Assembly: GCA_032768795.1 (NCBI GenBank)
Contig: CP136491.1
Location: forward strand, 620,001 to 684,000
Direction of reading: 5' to 3'
Length of the DNA stretch: 64,000 nt
DNA from: Tremella fuciformis
Taxonomy: Eukaryota; Basidiomycota; Tremellomycetes; Tremellales; Tremellaceae
The position numbers and the translations under genes were made by a program. The notes beneath the pieces are model-generated. The model ran no database searches and was not told the DNA's origin. It worked only from the letters and a program-made list of their open reading frames with translations. Every line of letters starts with the position of its first letter. The stretch's first letter is position 1. Positions 19,325-29,731 of this stretch are shown piece after piece.

Positions 19325-19817
19325 TCAAACCTTGAACACCCGCTGGATGGTGATACTCTCAATCATCTCCTCTCCGTCCTTACGAAGCGCTACAATCAGC
19401 CCCTTGCCTCTTGAAACAGACCAGCTGCTTACCCTTGTACGCCTCGCCCGCGCGGTGCGCTGCCCGTCAGCCATCCGGCTCCCATAAAGAACGCCCCTGG
19501 GATAGACGGGGACCCACCCGCGACGGCCTCTTCGCCGGTGTACTCTTCCCAGATCACAAACACATTCTCGTCCTTGCCGTCCTGCGTCACCTGGTACTGC
19601 TTCGTCTCGGGCTCGTTGGCCTTGACGTCCTCGCGCACCTTCTCGAGGTCTGTACCGTCAGCACCGCGTGGCTGCTTGCCCGGGGAGGGAAGACGACGGA
19701 CGGGCTTTGATCGACGCTGCGTGACCGGGCTTGGTCTTGATCGTCGCGAGCTGCGTCTCAGCTTTCTCGCAACAGACGCAGGTAGAGGGGACGGACGTGG
19801 ATGAATCCGGTGCTCAT
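19325..19817 (-). CDS. ABM-like dimeric alpha/beta-barrel protein 4
   Basis: About 97 residues in five exons. Starts MSTGFIH, then LATIKTKPGHAASIKAHLEK, VREDVKANEPETKQYQVTQD, GKDENVFVIWEEYTGEEAVA, AHRAGEAYKALRKDGEEMIE and SITIQRVFKV. With gene 5 it forms a second subgroup: QYQVTQD replaces the fYqLSVD strand, the helix after EEAV is AHRA/AHLA, and the C-terminus ends in an ESxTxxR strand rather than the LTPxAK tail. Intron positions are the same as in genes 1-3, so all five descend from one gene. Donor of intron 2 (gcc-c|gtccgt) is weak; otherwise the model is clean. Confidence 0.8.
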
Positions 19818-20070
19818 GATATCGTACTCTGCTCGACGGGGGTTGCAAGGGGCTGAGCGCGGCAAGTCGCTTCACTGCATCTTGTAATTGTACTCTGGCT
19901 GCTAACCCCTACATCTAGGCTGGCTCTGTCATCATCGTCCCGGTCTCCGGAATTACCGGAAACCTCCACTCTCCACTTCCACTCTTCGTCCACCGACATA
20001 CGACCATCTCTCTCTCTCATACACTCGCGACAAGGCATGTCGAAAGAGGTGCAGTCGTCGCAGGTCACGA

Positions 20071-20551
20071 CTAGCACGCATTGAGTCGGCGAAACGTCAG
20101 ACTCTCCAAGATAGTCTCAGCTGCCTCGGATAGGGCTCACATCAGCCGACGCGCATTGACGTGCTCGTGATGGATACTCACCCTTGGCCGGCTCACTCGC
20201 CAGATGTGCTAGCCCTCAGCAACACAACTGACACAAAGAAGACCGGACGTCTCACCCTGGACTGCTGCCTCGTCTGTGAACTCTTCCCATATCAAGAATA
20301 CCCGCTCGTCCCCGGAATCCTGTGTCACTTGATATTGCTTCGTTCCCTGTTCAGCCTGAGTAACGTGCACTTTGACTTCTGCGAGATCTGACGATTCAGC
20401 GCCGGGCTCGGCCTTTCTGAATTCAGAGGCTACTAACGTGCCTTGACAGCTTCTGTTCGACCTGGTTTGGCTGTAATGGTCACAAGCTTGGTATGGTCAG
20501 TGCCGGCGGGCGCACTAGGGACTGCCCTACCTGCAAGACTGTAGACACCAT
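20071..20551 (-). CDS. ABM-like dimeric alpha/beta-barrel protein 5
   Basis: About 99 residues in five exons. Starts MVSTVLQ, then LVTITAKPGRTEAVKAHLAE, VKVHVTQAEQGTKQYQVTQD, SGDERVFLIWEEFTDEAAVQ, AHLASEPAKAAETILESLTF and RRLNAC. The family NEP motif has become AEQ. It pairs with gene 4 (QYQVTQD, AHLA, ESLTFRR). The acceptor of the last intron was chosen to give the ILESLTFRRL strand. Probably cytosolic; substrate unknown. Confidence 0.78.
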
Positions 20552-20798
20552 CTTGTCACACAGGGAGTTCCGAGACAAGCTTCAGTATGGCATCAGCCTG
20601 CTGGACCGACCGTCGTCTTAAGCATACGTGTACCCACGGAGCCATAGCGGCTGGCATGGACAGTCGCAGTGGAGGAGTGGAGGTGGAGGTGGAGTGAGAG
20701 TTCGTCGACTCCTCGCAAGCTCAGCCTGTTTGGATACGACAGTCAGTAGGCGTCAGCCGCGAGCGTTCGTCAACATGCAATGACATCCATGTCCCTGT

Positions 20799-23700
20799 TC
20801 AGATCTTCCAGATCCTACACAGACCTGCTCCATCAAGCACCATGGGTCCCACATCGCCCGCATCTGGCTCCATCATCCAGCTGCCCGAATCTTCGTATTG
20901 TGTTATGCGTTGTTGTCCTCTCATATCACTGCCGCCCACCGTACTCGAGACGACGACGACAGACTGGCCTGCACCGTCAGGTTTGGCAGGTCGCAGATAT
21001 TCCACCGGTATAGTCTCCTCAACACTGGGATCGTCCAGTAGCACACAACGGGCGGATTCGTCGGTCGGTGCATCATAGCCGAATTTCCTGCCGTCATATG
21101 CACCACGTTGGAAGTGCAAGGGGTTGCGCGTGCCGGGTCGTACTGAAGGTCCGACTTCGACAATGACGTTGCGGAAGTCCAGCACCCAATCCCATGCCAG
21201 GCCTGATGACGATGTTGGATCCACCGCAGGAGCAAACGGTGTTGGTGCGCCGAATGGCGTGCCGGTTGCATAAGGTGTAGGAGCTCCCTGGACACCAGGC
21301 GTCGGTGCGGATAAGCCCATGCCTGGTGTGGGCGCTCCGTACGGTGTCGGGCCGCCATAAGGAGTCGGTGCCCCTCCATATGGAGCCGGTGTCGGCGCGC
21401 CATATGGGTGAGACGCCGCCGGAGTTGGCGCAGTGACTGCCGGTGTTGGGGCAGCGTATGGCGTGGCACCATACTGGTGATCAGCCTTCTTATCGAACCT
21501 TCCAATCCAGAACATACCCGAGACGAGCTGGCTTCTGGTGCCCCGTACATCGAACCTGCAGGGGCAGGTGTCCGGCCGCCGGCGGCATACGGGTTTGGTG
21601 TTTTGCCTCCTCCGACTCCAGCCCATCCAGGTGTCTTCCCCCCAGCGTTGAAACCCGGTGCAGGCGTCTTGCCACCTGACGCCCAGCCTGGAGTCTTGCC
21701 ACCTGCAGCAAAGCCAGGAGCCGGCGTGCGCCCTCCGGCAGCTGCGGCATATGGATTGGGCGTCTTGCCGCCCATTGCCCCTCCAGGCGCATATGGATTG
21801 GGTGTTTGTCCGAACCTTGCGCCAGGCGTACGGCCGCCATTTGCAAATCCGGGGGTCGCGCCGCCCCGCTTGTCAGCTGTCACCCATGCGCGTTTACAGC
21901 TACTCACGTTGACCGGAGCTCCGCCGTATGGGTTGATATCGTATGCGCCCATTGGCGGTCGACCGGAAGCATTGCCATACGATCCCCCGCCGTACTCTAG
22001 TGGATATGTGGCGCCAGTCTTGGGACTAATGATTAGTACGAGACAGAAAAGCCGAGGCATTGACCCACTCTTTCCGCTTGAGAGAAGCCATGTTGATCGT
22101 CAACGTCTTGTTGTTTGTTGCCAGTTCCACACGAGCATTCACTCCTTGCACATCCTTGATGACCCCCATCAACCCCTTGCTGGTCCCCTTCACCACCACT
22201 ACCAATGTGTTGACCAACCGATTCTTGTTCACGTTGGCCATCGGCGGGGGCATCAAACTAGCACCGCCATACGGCAGCTGGGCATTGAGGCTCGGGTTCA
22301 TCTTGGACAGATCGTTGGCCGCAGTCTTCGGCGTCACGAATTGTAGGTTCTGTGCGCGTGCGACCCAAACACCGTTGTTCTCCGTCATCTCCCTGTTGTG
22401 GAGGAAGACGAAGATGGACCTGAATATGTTGAGAATCTCTCCTTGCCGGTTCTGCCCGGTCAGACGATCAATGATGATTCTCCAATGGAGCTTACCTCTC
22501 CCTCCGTCTCCTTCATCGCATCGCCAACTCTCATCTCGTTGTACTGCGAATCGGTGGCGACGGCAAACTCCTTGTTCTCCCGACGCAGGGTGACTTGCTG
22601 AGGGCTGACCGTCCGAACCGTCCCGTTCTGGTCAAGAACGCGTAAGACATCGCCTTCAATCTTGAAGATGACAGCAGCGGTTGTCGAGCTGATGGTCAGC
22701 TGCTTGGCGATAGAAAGACCAGTGAGAAGCCTACTCGAGCATGATCATGTCATGCAGGTCGTACATGCCTGATCTGGTGGTGGTATCGCCTCGGTCCGCC
22801 GCTTGTCTGATATCCTTCGAGAAGACTTGGATCTGCAGAGTCAGTCTCAGAACCCACAAACAAGTCATGTACCCGCCTCTCTCTCGTTCTGGTCCGACAT
22901 CAAAGTCACAATCTCCCCTTTGACCTCGACGACCATACCGGTGACATCTGCGTTCTTCCCATGGAGCACTTTGACATGTTCACCGACGTCAAAGCGCTTT
23001 CGCACACTGTTCGAGGACACTTCGACGGTTTGGCCATGGATCTCTCCTCCTTCCGCTCGGATTGACACAGTATCCGCCATGACCCCGACAATGATACCGA
23101 TCAATCCAGTCTGTTCGCCTTCGTGTACTTCGACCTTGTCTCCGGGAACGAGAATCGACGCAGAGACCTGGCGATTCGCATCTGCAATGGCGGAGAGGTC
23201 GAGCTTGGTGGTGTCCTTCTCGTCCCCAGAGAATCTGGACACTTCCTCCAGGGTCGGTTTGATATTCTCCGTTTGAACAAGATTGATCCGTAAGCTCTTG
23301 TAGCAGAAGCCTTCGTGGTACTCGTCACCGTCGAAGATGTAACCGTTCTGCCCCATCTTGACGCTCGATCGCCCGTAGATCTTGCGGACCTCGTCGTACT
23401 GGAACGGGGCAGCGGGTGGTCGCTGGGCAATACCGAGACCCTTGCCTCCAGCAGCCCGCTCTCTTCTCTTCTCTCGAGGCGTCAGGTCGATACGCGGCAA
23501 GAACTTGACTTCGACTACTCCGTTCGTGAGCTGATCGACCTCGGTGACCTGGGCCAAGTCGCCCTGGTATTTGCCCCTCTTCAACCTCACCCACATGCCG
23601 GGTGTGAGGTTGACCTCCTTCTTCTTGATCTTGAGCAAAGGCGCCATCTCTTCTACTGGTACGAGTTGGGGCGGTTTGCTGCCGAAGACACCGACAATTC

Positions 23701-24855
23701 CGCTCACGGCTTGCGAGACGGAGGCAGAGTGGTGAGCCTCGAGGAAGATCATGCCGGGAAGAGAGTCGCGGTAGAAGACAGAGAGAACGTCGATAGGGTT
23801 GGCGGAGAACTGCTGAGAGAAGACTTTGCGGAAGATGGAGGCAATGATCTTGTCCTCTCGCCCGGTCTGTCGCGGGTCAGCCAGACTGATCAAGTACGAG
23901 TGTGGACAATGCTCTCACCTTGACACGGATGATCCATAGTTTCGGGTCGTTGACCCCCGGCATGAGCAGACGTTGCGGGACCTGGTCGCTCTCTGCATTA
24001 TAGCGCGCAGCTGCCATGCGTCCATGTCGCTCCTTCAACCTCTGGACGATATCCTCCACACTGGCCTGCTCGTTCTCCCCAAAAGCGCGGTCCAATCGTC
24101 GATGTGTCCGATCATCCGTGACACCAGCGTCTTCTGGGTGCTCCTCGATGAACTCGGCCACTGTCCGTCAGCTCAGGCTTAGCCTCGCACTCAAGAAGCT
24201 GACCATCCCCATAGTCGTCCGCCTCGTCTTCCTCTTCGTCCTCGTCATCGACCTCGGCCTCGAGCTCGAGGAAACGGTTGGTCTTATTCTTGCGCCGCCG
24301 CTATATGTTAGAGGAGTTCACTGCTCGTGTACGCTGCATTACCTTCTTCTTCCGCTCGCCTGAACGTCAGCAAAATGGCGTGCGGGAGTTAATACAGCCA
24401 AACGCACCGTCTTTCCGTCCGCCTTCCTCCTCGTCCTCGTCCTCCTCATCGTCGTCTTCGTCATCGTCCTCATCGTCGTCCTCATCGTCGTCCTCATCCG
24501 CATCCGCCTTGCCCTCCCCGGCCTTCACATCCTCGCCGTCCTCGTCATTGTCATTACCATTTACAGGCTACCCGTCAGCTTTGTCCGACAATGAGCGCGC
24601 CAGCTGACCTCTGCGTCTTCTTCTGCAGGAAGAAACACCGCGTCAGCTGAAAATGACCTGAGCGCATCAGTACATACCGTCCGGGTCCATCGTCCTAGGC
24701 TGCATATATCAGCCAAGTCCCTTTGCCGAGGCCGGACTCACCCTCTTGCGTCCGGCGGCAGGAAGATCATCGTCGCTCTCGCCGTCATCGGCAATAGCTT
24801 GAGGCGCGGCGTACTTTTCGACCGAAGGCGAGATGGACCTCTCGTCTTCCGACAT
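20799..24855 (-). CDS. SPT5: Transcription elongation factor SPT5
   Basis: Large subunit of DSIF (Spt4-Spt5), which clamps RNA polymerase II and controls pausing, capping and elongation. The start MSEDERSISPSVEKYAAPQA is at 24855. It is followed by a long acidic run coded by 24419-24510, the NGN domain (KLWIIRVK; VFSQQFSANPIDVLSVFYRD; KKEVNLTPGMWVRLKRGKY), and several KOW domains (PGDKVEVHEGEQTGLIGIIV; GEHVKVLHGKNADVTGMVVE). Next comes a C-terminal repeat region in two parts: GGKTP/GGRTP units (about 21550-21880), then APTP units with Tyr-Gly (about 21230-21480). A final folded segment begins DWVLDFRNVIVEV and the protein ends CRIWKI. At least a dozen short introns. Divergent from the securin candidate across 252 nt. 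Confidence 0.95.
24419..24513 (-). repeat. Acid-coding triplet repeat inside SPT5
   Basis: Imperfect cctcgt/catcgt repeats coding for Asp/Glu on the minus strand. This is the acidic N-terminal stretch typical of Spt5; the poly-Ser frame on the plus strand is only its shadow. Confidence 0.8.
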
Positions 24856-25107
24856 GGCGGTGGCGGCACTGGGACGCGCAGATGACAAGGAGGAATGGCA
24901 AGACAAGACCAAAGTAGAACTGGCTGTCTACTTTGTGTCACTGGCGGTAAGTGAGCCATAGGGTGTTGGGATTAAATGCAAGAATACCCCGGGAGAATAT
25001 TCGGATGAGCGCGACTGTCTTTCGTTGCCGGCTCGGAGGCGGGTTGATTGATCTCACATCTCTCGTCTCATCATTGCATAGTTGCAGATCGATGTAGACC
25101 TCTCGCC

Positions 25108-25979
25108 ATGTCAACAAGACCAGCGCACCGCGTGCAGAGGGATGAAAATGCCCTGCAGTCTCTCCGACGACCCACGCAGGCCTCTTTAGCCAAACAAGCT
25201 GCCAACGAGAACGCCCGATCGGCGTCAGTGCTCGGGAAGAAACCCCTCGTCTCCAAGTCAGCAGCATCCCAGGCGGGAACGAGCAAACATGATATCCAGA
25301 GTCAGCTGTATTGATCATTACGAGTAGAAGGTATCAGCTGACATGCAGACGGTGAGACACAGCAAGTCAAAGTTGACCCGAGCCAGCGTCCAGCCCTAGC
25401 CTCGAAATCGAACACACCTCATCAGTCTCGCCTCACCTCATCAGCCCTCAGCACAAAAAGCAAGCCACCCTCCACGATCATCCGACCAGCTCTGAAGTCA
25501 GGCCAAAGTACTGTCCAGCCCGATACGGCGGCCAAAGCCCGCGCTGTGCAGACGCCAGCGAGGTCAAAGCCGAAGAAGACCATCACGGTCTACACGCCTG
25601 CGCCGCCTCGGCCGCTTGCGCCGGACCCGGACGACGAGGACGAAATAGAGTACATGCCACCGAAAATACAGGGTGAGGGGGCTGCAAACGGTAGCTGAGG
25701 CGGTAATGCTGACAGAAGAAATGGCCTATGAGCCGGCGTATACCGCTTCGTATCAGAGCACAGGCCTCGACAATGACCTCTTTGAGGTGGGCCGACCGTA
25801 TTCGATAGATCCAGCTTTGGACAAATTCGAGCCGGTGGATAGTGGACCTTCGACAGGTGAGCTAGCCAATTCTTCTTGGATAGCTCATAGCTCACAGCGT
25901 AGAGCGGGAGCAGGTGCCCGACCTCGACGCTCTCACATTCGAGGAAGAACCGATGCCCGAGCTGGACTTTTCCCTATGA
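25108..25979 (+). CDS. Securin-like protein (candidate separase inhibitor)
   Basis: Four exons give a mostly disordered, basic-then-acidic protein of about 235 residues. It starts MSTRPAHRVQRDENALQSLR. Visible motifs are a D-box-type RPALASKSN (RxxLxxxxN), a long Ser/Pro/Lys linker, then DDEDEIEYMPPKIQ, EEMAYEPAYTASYQSTGLDN and the acidic end LTFEEEPMPELDFSL. Securins (Pds1, Cut2, PTTG1) hold separase inactive with a pseudosubstrate of E-x-x-Pro type and are destroyed via D/KEN boxes at anaphase. EIEYMPP after an acidic run fits that pattern; this is recalled family knowledge, not a search. Introns: 25278-25348 area, after KIQ, and a last acceptor cgtag|agcgg that avoids a stop. It could be another short cell-cycle substrate. 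Confidence 0.55.
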
Positions 25980-26185
25980 CCTTTCCCTTCTTCTGTAATC
26001 CCGCTGTGCGTCTCGCTTGCTTGTTGTAGCGCTGTCAGGATAATGATAATACATGCATATTGATTTGAGAAAGTATGTCGGGTGTACTGTGTGTGGACCA
26101 ATGTGAAAGTATGCTCGGGATTGCTAGGCAAAAACTCAACCTCCCTCTTCTGCTCTGCGTCTGACTAGCTCATGCTACCTCTCAT

Positions 26186-28958
26186 CTAGCTGCCTTCGCC
26201 AAGATGGGTCAAAGCGACCCTCCGCTTCTTCTTGGGACCGCCGTCTGCCGCATCGATGCCGTCTCCCTCGACAGCCGGAGGAGCTGGCCGCTTGGCCACT
26301 TCGTCCCCAGAGACAGACTGCAAGCCAAGACCACCAAGGGACACCTGAGGCGGTCCAGTCGCCGAGGATGCGGATTCGCTTCGCCCGACACGGCCCATGA
26401 TTTGCAGCTCACTCGGCTCGTCTACCGGTGTGCGCAGGACAGGTTCACTCGAGCTGGTCGTTGAGCTCGGCGGCGGCGGCACTGTCACGCCGCCCGAGAC
26501 GAATAGCGGAAGCGGAGGGACCGGTAGGGACTGGAGTGATCCCGCTATTGACGGGGGTCCTGCCACAGAACTAGCCGTCGAGCCTTCTCGCTCAGACCGG
26601 AGAGATGGTGGGGCGGGGGACTGGCGCATCTGCGAGACTGCGGGTGAATGCGAGACCGAGTGAGTGTGAGAATGCGACTGCGCGATCGCTTGGAGTTGTC
26701 GGTGATGCTGCTGAGTGGGGTGTACGGTTCCCAATTCAGCGAGGTCGAAGACAACGATGGAGCAATAGCCGTCAGCCGAAGAGAGCATGAGTGCTTGTCC
26801 GTCAGGCGACCTGCAGGTAGTTAGCACATTTCGCGCAGAGGGCGGTGCCTGCAATCGAAGGGGAAGGATCACTCACCAAGCTACATCCGTGAATCCAGCA
26901 TAATGGAGGCCCCTGAAGATGGCGATTGGACCACTTTGCTGAGTATCGTACAGCAAGACCGAGTCTTGGCAAGCCACAGCATAGATCAATCGGTAAGGCA
27001 GTGCAAAGACGCTGCCGAGCGGTTTCTCCTCTTCGGCCTTCTTCTCCTTATCCTTGGCAGGAGGAGGCGGAGGCGGCATGCTGAGCGAAACCTGGACGGG
27101 GTTGTCCGTCCGATCGAGAGTAATATGCTTCGGCTCGCTTTGGCTCGTCGATGTGTTCCCGGTGCGCAAATCGTAGAAGACCGGTGAAAAGCGGATGGCC
27201 ACGCTAGAGGTCTTGTGTCCAGGTAAATGAGCCACAGGTGCCCGAGCGAGATTCGCCCGCGAGTAGATGTAGACCGTGGGCTTGCTCTCGCCTTTGGCTC
27301 TAATTGGCAGCGCATCTGACCCTGACGGCCCAGGTCCATCTTGAGACAACGAACGTGACAGAAGCATCGGCGATCCGCGGAAGATCTGATCCTCAATCTG
27401 CCCTGCGGGTGTGAGAAGTAGGCTTCCATCCGGCGAGAATGTCAAACGCCGGAAGAAACGCGTGACGCCCTCCTCGCCGTAGAGACGTTGCATGATCGCC
27501 TGGGTAGATGTGGGCGGAGCACGGATGGCAGGAAGAGGAGGGATAGGCGACGGTGATCTGCCCCTGCCGGGGAAGGCGGCCGCAGAGAGCGATGGGGAAG
27601 CCGCGGCTTGACTGCCAGAAAAGGATGATCGGCGCGAACCAGGTTTGGTGGTGGACACAGGAGGCGGGTTCATCGCTGAAGCAGGCGCAATCGCCTGTGG
27701 TGCTGGCTGAGGCGTGGAAGGTACTGAGGCTGTCGGGGTGATGGGTGGCAGATTTGGAGGGGGTATGGGATGGATGTGGGCTTGTTCGGTAAGTTCCGAG
27801 GCGGACGTGACGACCGATCCCGCTTCTGACACCGTCGAGCTGCGACGGGCGAGGTTGGGTCGCGGGCCATTGGGAAAGGAGGGTGTTCTGGAATGTCGGA
27901 GCTCCATGCGAGTCGCGCGGGAGACAGGATGGACATCTGGAACACCGTTGCGGAACGCGAACGTGTTGACGTGGACAGACCTGGCGCACGGGTCAGCCTC
28001 ATATCGGAGGGGAAGTGGCCAGCTGACCTGTCGCTGCTTTGCGTAGCAACGTATTCGTTGAGCGGATCCCACGCAACACCTTGAACATTGTGTGAGTGCT
28101 CCCGAAGGGCAAAGACGCACTCCCCTGCTGAATCAGTCTCCAGCTTCCTGTGATGCTCTTGAACATACCGGTAGCGGCTTTCCAGATGGTCGCAGTGTTG
28201 TCCGTAGAGCCAGCAATGAGAAACTCGCCGTCAGGCGACCAGGCCAGGTCGTAGACGTGTTTGGTGGTAACCCTATCTCGTCAGCCACCACAGTTGAGCT
28301 ATGCCTGCCAAAACGCACTGAAGCATCTTCTGCAAGCGCCAGTGTTCCTTGTCCACAGCCTCTTCGGATGACTCGCCAAAGTTGGCAACAGGACGATCGG
28401 ACGGCACCCACAGGATGACATTGCCATCTGCTACTCAGTCCTCGATCGTGAGCTTGAGGAGCAAGTGGCTTACCGTCGCCTGCCGAGGCCAATATCTGGC
28501 CGTTTGGGCTGAAACGAACAACGTTGACGGCTGCCGTGTGCTTGCTGAGCGTCGTGAGGTACTCGGCTCTCGGGGGATGCGGGGCGACCTCTTGCCCCGT
28601 CAGTGCTTGGTGTGCGCTGGCGGAGACGGTAGGGATGTTGGGATGGATCATCCATAACTGCCGTCAGCCCCACAGGCAGCGACTGGAAAAGGGCGGGAAC
28701 TCACTCGGACTTTGCTATCCCCACCACTGGTCGCCAGACGATACTGCCTGCCGCCCGCGACTACGGGCGCCCTGTCCTTCTCCTTGTCTTCCTCGTCCGA
28801 TGTGGCAAGGGGCAAGAGGCGCCTGAGCTGGGCGGGCGGGAGGGGCTGAAAGTCGCATGAGTAGACAGCCTGGGTCTCGTGCCATCTGCGATCAGCTCAG
28901 CGTGTATAGAGAGAAGTGGGGCGGGTGCTCACGAGATCTCGAGAACCTTGGGTCGCAT
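26186..28958 (-). CDS. CAC2: Chromatin assembly factor 1 subunit (CAF-1 p60, WD40)
   Basis: WD-repeat subunit of CAF-1, which deposits H3-H4 on newly replicated DNA. The start MRPKVLEISWHETQAVYSCD is characteristic of Cac2/p60. Then come YRLATSGGDSKVRMW, SKHTAAVNVVRFSPNGQILA, VILWVPSDRP, VYDLAWSPDGEFLIAGSTDN, RLTFSPDGSLLLTPAGQ, HYAGFTDVAW and the last blade GQALMLSSADGYCSIVVFDL. A long Ser/Pro-rich insert (27500-27900) separates blades 4 and 5. The C-terminus is disordered and ends with a basic nuclear signal (GPKKKRRVALTHLGEGS). About eight exons. The order of blades and both termini fit the family. Confidence 0.9.
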
Positions 28959-29731
28959 GACGAAGAATAGTGTCGTTCGCCCCGGTCGGTAGGTGGTGGT
29001 GCAAGCGAAGAGAAGAAGGATTCAACAGCTAAATGGCCCTACGGCCAGGATGGGCTCCCAGATGCACTGGGTGGCTCGATCACCTTGGTGAAACTGGTAT
29101 GGAGCAGGAAGTCTAGCGGAGTATTGCTGGTGAGATGACGAGAGGGGGTTAGGGGCAGAATGAAGCGTCTCTCGTCTCCCCGGCTGTCCCCTGCCTTTGC
29201 GCGTCAAAGGAGACGCGTAGATCGAGTCGAGGCCCAGGCCGATGCTCCGCTCGTCCTATACTGCCAGTGCTGGATGTACGGAGGTGGTGTCGCAAGTGGT
29301 GGGGAAGCTCGTGGGAAGAAGGGGTGAGGGGGAGGGTCGGGTCTGGCGGTTTAAGCGGTAAGGCGGGGAGCGCGGCTTCGTCGAGAAAAGGAAGGCCGGC
29401 GTCTCTGACGCCAGTGTCGAAGGTGCGAGAGTGGGGGCAAGACAAGGGAAAGTCGCGTCGACTCCGGCGTGCAGTCCGGTTGTCGACGATGAGACAAGAC
29501 GAGACAATGTGCGATGCAAGGCTGAGCCCAAGGGGAAGGAAGGCTTAAGGCTTGGAAATAGGGCATCGGTCAATGGTCGACTCTGCAGTCTCGGCTCCGT
29601 GGCACACCTCCACCTTGGACCTCCCCTAGCCATGGACGCCATTCATGATAACATAGAGTTCATGGCAGGTCAAGCCACAGCTCTCGATCGTCCTCATCGG
29701 CTGGCGGGGACAACGAATAGGATCACATCCA
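28959..29731. other. Promoter of CAC2 and 3' flank of RIX7
   Basis: 773 nt without a recognisable gene. Purine-rich segments on the plus strand (about 29270-29420) give chance ORFs on both strands. No repeat or RNA gene seen. Confidence 0.5.

Noticed and set aside
19814..20077. 87-codon minus-strand ORF with Cys pairs between ABM genes 4 and 5
   Set aside because: Cys pattern (CDDC, CREC) is suggestive, but the frame overlaps the start of gene 4 and the end of gene 5; no family match.
21408..22346. 312-codon plus-strand ORF antisense to SPT5
   Set aside because: Shadow of the repeat-rich C-terminal coding region of SPT5.
24278..24607. Plus-strand ORF with a long poly-Ser run
   Set aside because: It is the antisense reading of the Asp/Glu codons of SPT5.
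29256..29642. Minus-strand ORF between CAC2 and RIX7
   Set aside because: Ser/Pro/Arg-rich chance frame in purine-biased promoter DNA; three frames on both strands are equally open.
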